Shown: in pieces, positions 10,609-20,098 of the stretch
Numbering within the stretch: position 1 is the stretch's first letter
Layout of the letters: every line of letters begins with the position of its first letter
Source: Ganoderma boninense
Lineage: Eukaryota > Basidiomycota > Agaricomycetes > Polyporales > Polyporaceae
Direction: 5' to 3'
Assembly (NCBI GenBank): GCA_002900995.3
Contig: CM035313.1
Coordinates: forward strand, 3,472,001-3,536,000
DNA: 64,000 nucleotides
Notes under the pieces: generated by a model
The model's database searches: none
What the model saw: the letters and a program-made list of their open reading frames with translations, nothing else
Told to the model about the DNA's origin: nothing
Program-made: the position numbers and the translations under genes

Positions 10609-11581
10609 TATATTGTACAGAGTTTTCATTCTCATAGATGTGTGCTCAGAGCCTGCCCTTCAGGTGGGGCAGTTTCTGGGAGTGGCGCGTTGCTGGCTCA
10701 GAGACTTCAGACTGGTAGGTGAGACGCCATGCATTGAGTGGAACCCATGCTCCAGTCATCCATGGCCACTTTAGCATCTGAGATGAGCCTCTGGAACCTC
10801 AAGAAGTGTCGAGGTCTTGCTCACCTTGTTGATAAGTTGAAGGATGAGTGTCATGCTACAGTCAGCAAGAGACTGGGTGCCGTCGTTGAGTTTCAGGATG
10901 ACTCTGCGAGGATATCAGTTACAGTCCTCAGTATGTTGGAGGGCAGGACGAAACTCACCTATCGAAATTGGTCATTTGCGCGAGAGACCATCACGACGTC
11001 GGTGCGCGCCTCGCAACTGGCGCTGCGCTGGCAAGGGAGTCACGTCCAGGCGCAGCACGACACAACCGCTGCCTGTTGACAAGATAGAGTCGGTGCGCAC
11101 CACGGAAAAGGTGCAGCCCGATGAGGGCTGTCAGTTCAGGTGCGGCTCGCAAATGCCGCCCCCGGTTGACTCGCCGAGGGAGTCGGAGTGCGCTGCGCAC
11201 TTGGCGCAGTCCAACTCAGAGCCTGCGGCGGAGCACGCCATGCAACAGCCATTGCCGTCGTTGACCAGCCATCAGGGTGCGCGTCGCCGCAGACGCTGCC
11301 CGATGAGGACACGCCTACTGAATGCAGGATGGGCGGTGCTGATGACGCATTTCCAGCGCTGAGTCCTGCAAAGGCCGAGCCACGCGCTGAGGCAGAGGAG
11401 GAGGATACCTGCCACGCGTTAGTACCCGTGGACGGATGGGAGGTGACTATGGCTGGACCTAGCCGTGAGCCTTCGACTGGGACCAGCGACGCTTTGATGG
11501 TCGCCCCCAGATTTTTCCCGTCTTGGTTCAACTTGTGTTTTGAGGCGGACCAGCTGGGCCCCCATCCCGATTGACTGGTTG
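10609..11581. other. GC-rich stretch with non-joinable open frames
   Basis: Overlapping open frames without ATG occupy 10738-11574, for example a frame ending in APRFFPSWFNLCFEADQLGP. That frame would run into the next gene if one base were added or lost near 11565. No family is recognised. The composition (many TGCGC and GGCGC motifs) differs from the AT-richer gene just upstream. Confidence 0.3.
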
Positions 11582-12169
11582 ATGGGCCTGGAGGGCGGGT
11601 ACGTTATTCCTGAAGCCGAAAAATTAGACGTGTCGTTAGTACAGGACTTCTGGAATGCGATCGCTGCCGCTGGCTACAAGACCGGCAGCGACTACTCTCC
11701 CGCGACGAGTAGCGGTGAGACTACGGACAGCGATCTCGACATTGAACTAGACAGCGAGGAGGAGCGGGACTTACAGAAAGCAATAGCTGCTTCCCTGGAT
11801 TCTGTCGCCCGGGAACGTGCTGCCCGCGATGAAGGATCGGACAGTGAGGTGTCCGCGATGGCTGTGATTGTTGAGATGGACAGCGAACCTGAGGTACCAG
11901 CAGGGGTGAGCGGACACTACGCGAAAGGACAAAAGGGGAAGAACGTACCCCGGACGTCCGACCAGCTCGAGTTCCTCCGACGGTTTGCTACTGCGTCATC
12001 TTCCCGGCGGGACACCAACCGGACTTCGCCATCTTCGCATGATGCTCAAGCAGGCGCAGCTCCGGGTTCGTCGGGCAGTTTTCGGGGGGGGGTCTTCCCG
12101 GTCCAGACGGAGGTTGGTTCCGGACCGTCCGGAATGACTGCATTTCTTACTACGCTAACCAACATGTAG
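11582..12169 (+). CDS. Acidic hypothetical protein with a UIM-like helix
   Basis: Open frame of 195 residues from the ATG at 11582 (MGLEGGYVIPEAEKLDVSLV). It contains an acidic Ser/Thr-rich stretch (TSSGETTDSDLDIELDSEEE) running directly into EERDLQKAIAASLDS. That matches the ubiquitin-interacting motif pattern, an acidic patch followed by LxxAIxxSL. The rest is low-complexity (SSSRRDTNRTSPSSHDAQ). The upstream frame (11188-11574, no ATG) is continuous in style but one frame off, so the true 5' end may lie further upstream. I know no family for the whole protein. It could be a gag-like product of an unrecognised element. Confidence 0.35.
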   Translation: MGLEGGYVIPEAEKLDVSLVQDFWNAIAAAGYKTGSDYSPATSSGETTDSDLDIELDSEEERDLQKAIAASLDSVARERAARDEGSDSEVSAMAVIVEMDSEPEVPAGVSGHYAKGQKGKNVPRTSDQLEFLRRFATASSSRRDTNRTSPSSHDAQAGAAPGSSGSFRGGVFPVQTEVGSGPSGMTAFLTTLTNM

Positions 12170-13247
12170 CTACCAGAAACAATAAAGGTACTAGTCATAG
12201 CCCCCTCATGCACACCTCCTGGCCTGTGCCCAGTATGTGGAGCACGGAAAGCACGACACCCTGCTTGGTCTCGCAGTCACCATTGTGCCAGGGACTGCCG
12301 TTCTGGAGGGAAAATCCCCAGATCACGACTAGCAGACACTTTGAAGACAACTCTGGAGAAGCTGTGTTCAGTATTAGGCTACGGAGAACGTAACGGAGAA
12401 ACTCGCCACATATTGAATCACCGCCCATAACTCTGGGTGTCTGAGGGTAGCTGCTTGTTTGTGTTTGGTATTCGCGCACACCAGGAGTCTGGATAGCCAA
12501 GAATGTGGCAGGCATTGGAGCTCCCAGCATAAACACAGCAGCGTAAGGTGTTGGTGCAGATCGAGGATCCTAGGAGAAACTCACCAGCACTTCGTTCTAT
12601 CCACGTAAGAATTGGGTGTACGCGAGGAAGAGCCTCGCGCAGGCGTCTTGCCTCCCTGGTTGCATGGTGTGAGAGTCCATGTGTTTGCGTCCTACGCCGT
12701 GTCTTGGCATAGCTTCCCGTGCTCTGGAGTTCACGGACCACCGGCATGCAAATGGACGGCTGTCCTTGTACATGTTTGGCATCCGGCCTGCGTTGCTCCA
12801 GCCCCAGCACCACCGCCACCACCGTCGCCGTGAGTGTACAGGACAGGACTCTACAACGAAGAGAGGGAAAGGATAGTGAGCATGCTCACCTGACGAGTTT
12901 TTGCCGATTTTTTTTGCCGGGAGGACTGACGCTGGCACGAACGTGCCAGCGCCCCCCCACTTCCTAAAACAGAAGTGGCTCGTTACTCAACGTGAACACT
13001 CCGTGGGTGGAGAAAACACAAGAATGCGTATCACGGACAGTAAACAAGAACGCACCTTGAAATTCGAATGAAAAATGCCATTCCGGACCTCTACGCCTCC
13101 AGCCCGGTCTTGAAGGATCTCAAAAGGCGTGCTTGCGATGAATCGGTCCAGAAAGCACCGAGCCAGGTGTACGCGAGAAAAGAGAAAAGTCGATCGATAA
13201 CCCAGGAAGAAGAGACAAGGACAAGCGGCAGTAAAGGAAGGTCGACA
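12170..13247. other. Intergenic with hairpin, no gene recognised
   Basis: Minus-strand open frames at 12195-12938 have no recognisable family. A 10-bp perfect inverted repeat with a 2-nt loop (GCTGGCACG/CGTGCCAGC) lies at 12930-12951, next to a run of eight T. The last part is the left target flank of the hAT element. Confidence 0.3.
12930..12951. repeat. Short perfect hairpin
   Basis: Arms CGCTGGCACG and CGTGCCAGCG separated by AA. It is preceded by a T-run (12907-12915 region) and followed by a C-run. Its role is unknown. Confidence 0.6.
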
Positions 13248-13255
13248 GAGCGAGC
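13248..13255. repeat. hAT target-site duplication, left copy
   Basis: GAGCGAGC directly precedes the left terminal inverted repeat; the identical octamer follows the right terminus at 19437-19444. Eight bases is the diagnostic duplication length for hAT elements. Confidence 0.9.
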
Positions 13256-13273
13256 TAAGGCTGAACACGGGTC
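13256..13273 (+). repeat. hAT left terminal inverted repeat
   Basis: TAAGGCTGAACACGGGTC, identical over 18 bp to the complement of 19419-19436. Confidence 0.93.
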
Positions 13274-13437
13274 CGGGTACCCCCGCGGGTACCCGCAACC
13301 CGACCCGCATAATGACCTGCAGGTGCGGGTCTCACGGATCCAGGTTACCCGCATAGCGGGTGCCTCGCGGGTGCAGGTCGCAGTTCTGGAAAATTTCATC
13401 GACCCGCGGGTACCCGCAGGTACCTGTCAGTAGAGAG
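13274..13437. repeat. hAT left subterminal repeats
   Basis: Repeated GC-rich words around GGGTACCCGC, CGCGGGTACCCGC, ACCCGCATAGCGGGTG and GGTGCAGGTC on both strands, several of them self-complementary. The same words appear at the right end in inverted arrangement. Confidence 0.85.
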
Positions 13438-13808
13438 AGCCCAATTTATAGTGTCCTACATTGATGCACATTTGCAAAACTCGATTGTTATGTTGTAATG
13501 TAGTACACAAAGATACACCATCGTGAATGACAGGCATACAAACAGCTTGCAACCCGCCGGCGCGACCCAGTGCTACATTGTTGCTTAGTAATCTAGTGCG
13601 TGCCATCTTCTTCGTCAGACGAGTCTCCTACATATCGTAAGCTTGGCATGGTATCATCTGAGGCATATCCGGAGTCTGTGTCGGAGTCGGATTGGGGGGC
13701 AGGGGGGACAGGGAGTAACAGGTACGTACGCTCGACCGACAGAGAGGAACGCGGGATCCTCAAAAGGCGGCGATTGTCATCAAGATAAGCCGATCGGGGC
13801 GCGCGATC
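13438..13808. other. Inside hAT, between left repeats and second gene
   Basis: AT-richer stretch (13440-13560) followed by mixed sequence; no coding pattern recognised. It probably includes the 3' end of the minus-strand second gene. Confidence 0.3.
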
Positions 13809-14597
13809 ACCATACGACGTCCGGGCCAGGACGAGGAAAGAGCAGATGTCGAGCAGTGCACCCGTAGGCGAAACTGCGGGGTCCAGTCAATCGCTATGCG
13901 TGCGGGCGCAATATACGAGAGACTTACAGTCCGAGGGGGCATTCGCGAGGGTGGCTGCGATGGCCGGGTCTCGATCATCAGTGTAAGGCGTGACAGGGGG
14001 GATCTCTATGCCAGGCTCGTCGAAAACATCCTGTAATGGCTATTATTAGCAGGATGCACGTTGGACGAAGGATTGGACCAGATAAGCGAGATGACTTACG
14101 GCGGGTAGATGTCCGAGCAGCCACTCGACAGCCGTCTCGACCACATGGCCGGCGGGCTCCGGCTGACTGAGGGCAAGCGTTTCCGCGACAAGCTCGCCTA
14201 CAAACTCGTAGTACAGGTCAGGAGGAATGTCTTCGCGTCCCAGATAGAACGCGCGATAGCCGAGCGCGAAGTGCTTGAGAAGTTCGCGCTCTTCTTCGGT
14301 GATGCCGGTGCCGGAGAGTGTGCCGCCTTGAATGCGCTCGATCCAGCGCTGGAAAAACTCGGGCTGACCATTGTCGACGTTGAATTCCCCTGTCGCGACC
14401 GTAAACTGCGACGAGTCAAGGGGAGGGGGGGGGGGTCAGCTATAGAGATGATTTCAAACCCGCTATCGACGTACCGATACCGTGATAGCCTGCCCATCGA
14501 CGACAATGGTAACCTGGTCGATGGGCCCGAACACCCGGTTCTCCCAGGGCTCTGGGAAGACGTGCATGGTGATCGGGGAGTTGGCGTTGAGGGCCAT
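13809..14597 (-). CDS. Second gene carried by the hAT element, unknown function
   Basis: Four exons on the minus strand (14475-14597, 14100-14405, 13928-14030, 13809-13873) join in frame to 198 residues. The splice donors are GTACGT, GTAAGT and GTAAGT, with CAG acceptors. The start MALNANSPITMHVFPEPWEN is followed by RVFGPIDQVTIVVDGQAIT, VATGEFNVDNGQPEFFQRW, IERIQGGTLSGTGITEEERE, the acidic AWF-containing LREDIPPDLYYEFVGELVAE type region (here GREDIPPDLYYEFVGELV) and PEPAGHVVETAVEWLLGHLP. The last exon is uncertain, because reading through its donor gives a stop 15 codons on. The protein is soluble, acidic and has no TM or zinc motif. It could be a transposition accessory protein or a captured host gene; I do not recognise the family. 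It is transcribed away from the transposase. Confidence 0.6.
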
Positions 14598-15840
14598 TTG
14601 GCGAGGAAATGATTGTCGTGAGACGGAGGGTAGCGTTGAGCGGATAATGCGGCTGAGGAGGAGCGGGTATGATGATGCGCAAGGTGTCGGGGGCTTATAT
14701 ACCCTGTTTCTGGGTGGCGGTAGGCGTAATGAGCGCGCGCGTGGCCTCGAGGACATTGGGTGTAAGGAGAGGAGGGGAATGGGTGGACCGCGGGAGGAGC
14801 ATTGGAACGAGAGGCGAACAGCGTAGGAGTCAGGTGCAGAGTGATGAGGAAATGAGAAGGAATGCCTCATGGCGAGAGGATGAGGCATGAGCGAGGACGA
14901 TGAGTGAGTCGGTGAGTGAGCACATGGTGGTGGATTGGCTGGAATGTCGAGATTTCTAAGTACGGGAGGCCGACGGGGGGGTCATGAGGTGGGCGGGATT
15001 CCAGAGGGCGCAGCACATCAGTGAGGCGCTCACATAGATAACGATCTGTGCGAGTGCCTGCGGAATGCTATGCTGAGTTGCGTAGGAGGCGCTCGTAGGG
15101 AATTTGATGGTCGAGGAGACAGAGGGCGAGGGGAATGAGGGAGAGGCAATGAATGAGATGTTGAGGCTTGGAGAGCGGGTCGAGCACAGTAAGGTTCAGG
15201 TGCGCTGACCCGGGAGAGAACATGAACCTTCACCGTGTGACCACGAACCACAATGAGCGCTGTGGTTCGTCGGCGCTCGTTCGAGGTATATCTGCCTCCC
15301 ATCCATGCCACGTCGTTCCGCCCTCTCCTACGTCCCTGTACCCTGACCTGCCCTGCTGCCCCACTGATCCCCCCGAGATAATGACATCGCACTTTCGTCT
15401 CCCTCTCGCTCGTCTCCTCTTCCGTCCTCGTGATAGGCTCGGCGTTGGTAATTGCTCAGTCACAAACTGGCAGAGGTCTGTCCACAGGTGCGTCGCGATC
15501 ACGTTGTACCAGTATCATGTGTTCTTTGCTGATTATTTCTTGTCCTGAGCTCAGTCACGCTTGCCAGGCTCACGCGACTTCGCTCGCAAGACCTCCAAGT
15601 GGACGTTATGGGCCCCTCCTCCACCTCGCGAAAGCACGGAGGCCCGAAGGCGGCGCGGGTGTGCAGGTTGAACAGCGGGTTCCCCTCGACGTGAAGCATC
15701 ACAAGCTGCCCCTCACTCTGCGCTCGTATAAGGGCGTGGCCTTCGGTGTCGGGAAGGTCAGTCCACCTCTTCCCCCCACCCTCGAAATCGCTCTCACAAG
15801 CTCTCGCGCTCTCGACCTCACGTCCCCCGATCGTGCCTCC
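14598..15840. other. Inside hAT, between the two divergent genes
   Basis: About 1.2 kb upstream of both genes, so it likely holds both promoters. G-rich purine stretches (14740-15180) turn into a pyrimidine-rich tract (15290-15420) on the plus strand. Open frames here lack ATG-led, spliceable protein-like sequence. Confidence 0.35.
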
Positions 15841-18800
15841 ATGGATCCTCGGAACGACGTCGCAGATGGCGCTGGTAAGCGTCATCGCCGCGAAAGCGAC
15901 GAGGGCGGCCACAACACTTCCCCTTCTGAGGAGGAGGACCACGCTCCTCCAACGCGCGCGACTCGTTCCTCCACTCGCAACTCTACGCACAAGCGCGCCA
16001 AGCCGGGCGAGGGTACGGCCACCTCGGGTCAGGCCAGCGCGCCCATCTCCTCCGTTGAGGAAGATACTGAGAAGTCGGACGCTCCCCCGGAGGACGGCCC
16101 TGAGGCCACGAAGACCGTGAGCCGCTCCTCCTCAGCTAGTGCCTCCCTCGCTGCACGGCGGACTGCTCGCCTCGAGGAGAAATACGGGGACCTTACGAGC
16201 CAGGAGTCGCTGGGTATGTCGTGCGCGTCCATAGGAGTCGCTTGTAGCTAATCGCGTCGGTGTTTGGCAGACGCGCGCGCGGCGAAGTGGACGTCTCCCG
16301 TCTACATTCATTTCCAGAAGCCCGTGATCGCGACCAAGAAGGACGGAACTCTCACGTCCCGATTTGTTTGCACTCGGTACGTTCTCTCAGGCCTTTCAAG
16401 TTTCATTGAGTACACGAAACTTTATTGACCGAGACCCACAGTCACCCTTCGAAGCACGTCGACCGGGCACTCAACGACGAGTCGACCGGGAACCTCAACA
16501 GGCACATCAAGGTTTGCGCGCCTGAATCAACGGCGGCCACGCAAATGATCACCGAATACGCGCAAGGGGTGAACTACAGCTACGCGCGCGTCCGATTCCT
16601 GCTCGCGATGTGGATTGCCAGATGCCATCGCCCGTTTTCAATCGTCGAGGATCCGGAGTTCCGAGAGCTATTGCGCATGCTCTTCGCGCGCGTCGAGATC
16701 CCGTCACGCGTGACAGTGTCACGCGACCTGCAAGATGTTTTCGAGGACTCCCGTGTGCGAGTGCGGGCCAAGTTACAGGTACAGAACCTACACACATTTG
16801 ATCCCAGGACGGTTTTGATCAACATGCTATTGCAGGGACTTCCCGGGAAGATCCATATCTGCATTGACGGCTGGACTTCGCCAAACGTTATCTCGTTCCT
16901 CGGAGTCACCGCGCATTGGCACGAAAACGGCAAAATCATGCACGTCATTCTTGATTTCATTAAGTACGTCAATTACTGTGAACCATTTCGGGATATGCCC
17001 AACTGACAGCCTATTCGCCCACAGATTAGCGAAGGGACACACCGGCGAGTACCTCGCGCACAAGCTTATGGCGCTCCTCGAGGAGTTCGGGATCGTGGAC
17101 AAGGTATGGTGAATAGGACCCAATCGCCTCGAACCTCATCTGACTCCCCCTCGCAGGTGCTCGGTGTTACCTGCGACAACGCATCCAACAACGCGAAGAT
17201 GCTCAAGGTCATGAAAAGGCTCAACCCCGCCTTTCGCGGCCTGGACGCGCGCGTTCGCTGTTTCGGCCATGTTATTAACCTCGTTGTGAAGGTTCGTTAT
17301 GGCGTATCCTTGCTACCATGAAGCGCACACTGATTAAACTTGTTTGCACTCTAGGCAATCCTCTCGCAGTTTGGACAGAAGGTCACGGCTGAGGCTGTAG
17401 GCGAGACCGATAAGGACATATCGGCCCTTGACGACCCAGAGGACATCGACGACGAGGACGAGGACGAGGACGCGGACCTCGCGCGCGAGGAGGCCGACGA
17501 CGCAGTCATCGCGGAGGAGGGCGCCGACGCGCGCGAGAAGATCAAGCTCAGTGATGCCGACCTCAAGCTCGGTCGTTTGACCCTGCAGAAGGTGCGCGTA
17601 CTGCCCATTGACTGAAAGACATCGCCGTTAAGTAGGAAACATGTAATGTTCTTCCGTAGATAATTAAACTTTCGCAGAAGGTGTGGAACAGTCCCACTGT
17701 GCGGGCCGAGATGGCTTCGCAGGCCAAGGCCGCAGGCAAGAAGAGCGAGGTCCTTGTGCGCGCTGTTCGCACACGCTGGAACACAGTCACCATGGTACTC
17801 GACCGCGGCCTCGAGTTAAGACCGATCCTATTCGACGTCTGCGACAAGGCGGAGTTCAACAAAAACCAAGGTGTCCGTCTACGGCGCTTCATCATAGACG
17901 ACGACGACTGGCCCATTCTGGAACAGCTCCACGAACTACTCGCGGTCAGTAAACCTCGGTATAGTATCACGATGCGTACTGACTTCATGCCTCTGTTATC
18001 ACCGCCAGACATTCCTGGAAGCGACCACGGCCATCTCGCATTCCCAGACGCCCCTCCTCCATGACGTCATTCCTTGGATTGATGTCATGACGAGGCGTTT
18101 GGAGGACACCCGCGACGACGTCTCAAAACTCCCCATCATCCGCGCAGCGGCACACAAAGGATACACCATTTTGCAGAAGTACTACAGGCATACCGACGAG
18201 ACCCCATTCTACCGGATTGCGATGCGTAAGTCCCTCTAAGACCAATTCTAACCCGGGTGTTAGACCATGCACTAACTTCTTATCCAGTTCTGCATCCTTG
18301 CTACAAGAAGAAGTACTTCGCGCGTGCGCGCTGGCCTCGCCAGTGGGTAGACGACGCGCTCGAGCTTCTCCACACCGAGTGGGACACCAATTACCGCAAC
18401 CAGTCCGATCCCGTGGGAGACGACTCAGCACCCGGCGCGCCTCGTGAGGATACAGCCTCCGAGGCTCGTGGCGGCGGAGGCTCGCGCACGTCCGCGGTAA
18501 GTCCACCCGCACACTCCACTGACTCGAAACAACTGACGCGCTATAATACCTGTGCAGGCGCGAGCGGCGCGCGACTTGCTCGCCTCGTTGACGGGTGCCG
18601 ACGAACTCGAAGAGGAAGACCCGCTCGAGGAGTATCTCGAGGCGCCCATCCGCACCAAGCAGACCGATGCGCTGAAGTTCTGGAACAACGCGCTCCAGAA
18701 TGGCACCGCGAACGCGAACCTCGCCCGGATGGCCCTCGATGTTCTCTCTATGCCAGGTACGTACCGCGCCCTTACGTGCTGACCATTGTACGTGGCTGAC

Positions 18801-19065
18801 ACTCTTCGCAGCTACCTCTATGGACGCGGAACGAGCATTCTCACGGGGACGGCTCACAGTTTCGCGCCTACGCCACTCGTTATCCGAACAGTCGGTGCGC
18901 GCGAGCACTGTGCTCGGGTCGTGGGCGCGCTACCCCGAGCTTGTCCCCGAATCAGAGGCCATCGAGCTCCTGCGCCGGAAGGAGAAAGGAAAGGGGAAGG
19001 CGGCCCGTGCTCCCTCGGACAAAGCGCCATCCGAGGCTACGGGTGTCATCACGCTATCTGATTAG
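15841..19065 (+). CDS. hAT family transposase
   Basis: Twelve exons (15841-16213, 16271-16376, 16442-16778, 16836-16963, 17025-17103, 17157-17291, 17355-17591, 17678-17944, 18009-18225, 18288-18496, 18558-18756, 18812-19065) join in frame to 846 residues from the ATG at 15841. Order: a charged, Ser-rich N-terminus with basic patches, then a BED-type zinc-finger-like region (RFVCTR...STGNLNRHIKVC). Next come the RNase H-like catalytic blocks HICIDGWTSP (Asp about 283), VTCDNASNNAKML (Asp about 348), RCFGHVINLVVK and RTRWNTVTMVLDR. An acidic insertion (DIDDEDEDEDADLAREEAD) interrupts the core. The C-terminal hATC dimerisation domain carries TSMDAERAFSRGRLTVSR and SLSEQSVRASTVLGSW. All hallmark motifs are present and no stop interrupts the frame. 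It cuts and re-inserts the surrounding element. Confidence 0.92.
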
Positions 19066-19230
19066 AGCTTATGTATGTAGATAATATCTGTCCCACTTCG
19101 AACATCTTGTAAGCTGTTGTCCAATCTTGAAGGGCGCTGTACAGCCAGAAGGACTAGTAAATATATATGTATGTGGTCTCTGAAGGGAAGCAAGCAGTAT
19201 AATGTCGGTCTTGAGCCAGATAGCTGGACT

Positions 19231-19418
19231 CTTAAGACATCAACCCGCAGTACCCGCAGGTATTTTGACGGGTGCAGGTCACTTTGTGGGTTGACCCGCA
19301 GACCTGCGACCCGGACCCACGGGTGCGGATCGCTCACTAACCCGGACCCGTGCGGGTGTGGGTCGAGGTTCTGAGAAGGGAAATACCCGCGGGTTCGGGT
19401 GCGGGTAACCTGCGGGTC
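19231..19418. repeat. hAT right subterminal repeats
   Basis: Dense ACCCGCAGG, GACCCGCAG, GGACCCGTGCGGGTG and TACCCGCGGGTTCGGG words, the inverted counterpart of the left array, ending at the right terminal repeat. Confidence 0.85.
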
Positions 19419-19436
19419 GACCCGTGTTCAGCCTTA
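19419..19436 (-). repeat. hAT right terminal inverted repeat
   Basis: GACCCGTGTTCAGCCTTA, the exact complement of the left 18-bp repeat. Confidence 0.93.
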
Positions 19437-19444
19437 GAGCGAGC
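19437..19444. repeat. hAT target-site duplication, right copy
   Basis: GAGCGAGC, identical to 13248-13255. Confidence 0.9.
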
Positions 19445-19464
19445 TGCGACTGAGGTGGCAGCAG

Positions 19465-19546
19465 GAGACAAGTCAGGGCGTTAGGCGCCGACGTCACTTG
19501 CGTACGTATGCAAGCGACGTCGGCGCCTAACGCCCTGACTTGTCTC
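19465..19546. repeat. Perfect 31-bp inverted repeat with 20-nt spacer
   Basis: Arms 19465-19495 and 19516-19546 are exact complements, containing GGGCGTTAGGCGCCGACGTC and its reverse. Beyond one mismatch the spacer itself adds a further 5-bp pairing (CTTGC/GCAAG). The structure starts 20 bp outside the hAT duplication. Perfect arms of this length suggest a recently formed or selected structure, for example element ends, a foldback element or a hairpin RNA source. Confidence 0.9.
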
Positions 19547-20098
19547 GCTCCTGTCCTAGTCCTCGCTCGCCGCCGCCACGGTCGTTCCCGTCCTCCTCCT
19601 CCTACTCCTCCTCCTCTCTCGTCTCTCCCATCTGGCTAGCTCGTTCTCAGCCTCCTCTCCCATCCCATCCAGTCCCGCCGGAGCTTCGGCCTCACGATTC
19701 GCAGCTCTTGTCTTGGTCCCGAGGACGGACGACCACGAGGAGCGGGGAAGCGGGAAAGCTTGGAGGGGGTTGAGCGAGGAACGCGAGAAAACAGGTAAGT
19801 CAGTTCAATTTGCATTTATTGCGAGCCCAATGGCTCGAGCTCCTGGATCCCGGACGGCGCTCATGAGGGAGGTTGTGCAGCGCCGTTGTATCGACCGGCC
19901 TGCGGCGTCAAGCACTCCCGCTTCGCGCATCTCACCGACATTTCTTTGCACCGCCACCGTTCCCGTCCCGCTCTTCTCTCACCTCTCCCATCCTATTGCA
20001 TGGCCTCAACAGGCGGAGACTCATCCCCTGACCCCGCAACCCCATGTCCCGCGCTACCGAAGCCAGTTCCGATTCAGGAAATGGTCAGGCGCCGGCAC
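19513..20098 (+). repeat. Dispersed leader repeat, copy B
   Basis: Resembles the minus strand of 8030-8520 (shared CTCCTCTCCCATCCCATCC, GTAAGT, GAGCCCAATGGCTCG and CTGGATCCC landmarks, clearest at 19650-19870). The segment from 19870 to 20098 is not obviously shared except for its last 17 bases (20082-20098), which equal 8502-8518. Dihydroxyacetone kinase homology begins immediately afterwards. Confidence 0.55.

Larger units (their letters stand above)
13256..19436 (+). mobile_element. Complete autonomous hAT transposon (6181 bp)
   Basis: Both ends carry the perfect 18-bp inverted terminal repeat TAAGGCTGAACACGGGTC (13256-13273 and its complement at 19419-19436), flanked by the 8-bp duplication GAGCGAGC. 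Inside each end are dense GGGTACCCGC-type subterminal repeats (about 13274-13437 and 19231-19418), the usual kind of place for transposase binding. The element codes for an intact-looking 12-exon transposase (15841-19065, plus) and a second, oppositely oriented four-exon gene (13809-14597). Perfect terminal repeats, perfect target duplication and an unbroken transposase frame suggest recent insertion and possible activity, which is an inference. Confidence 0.93.

Noticed and set aside
17400..17570. Acidic insertion in the transposase as a missed intron
   Set aside because: The frame is open through it, the flanking splice sites already give an in-frame join, and acidic insertions are common in hAT cores.
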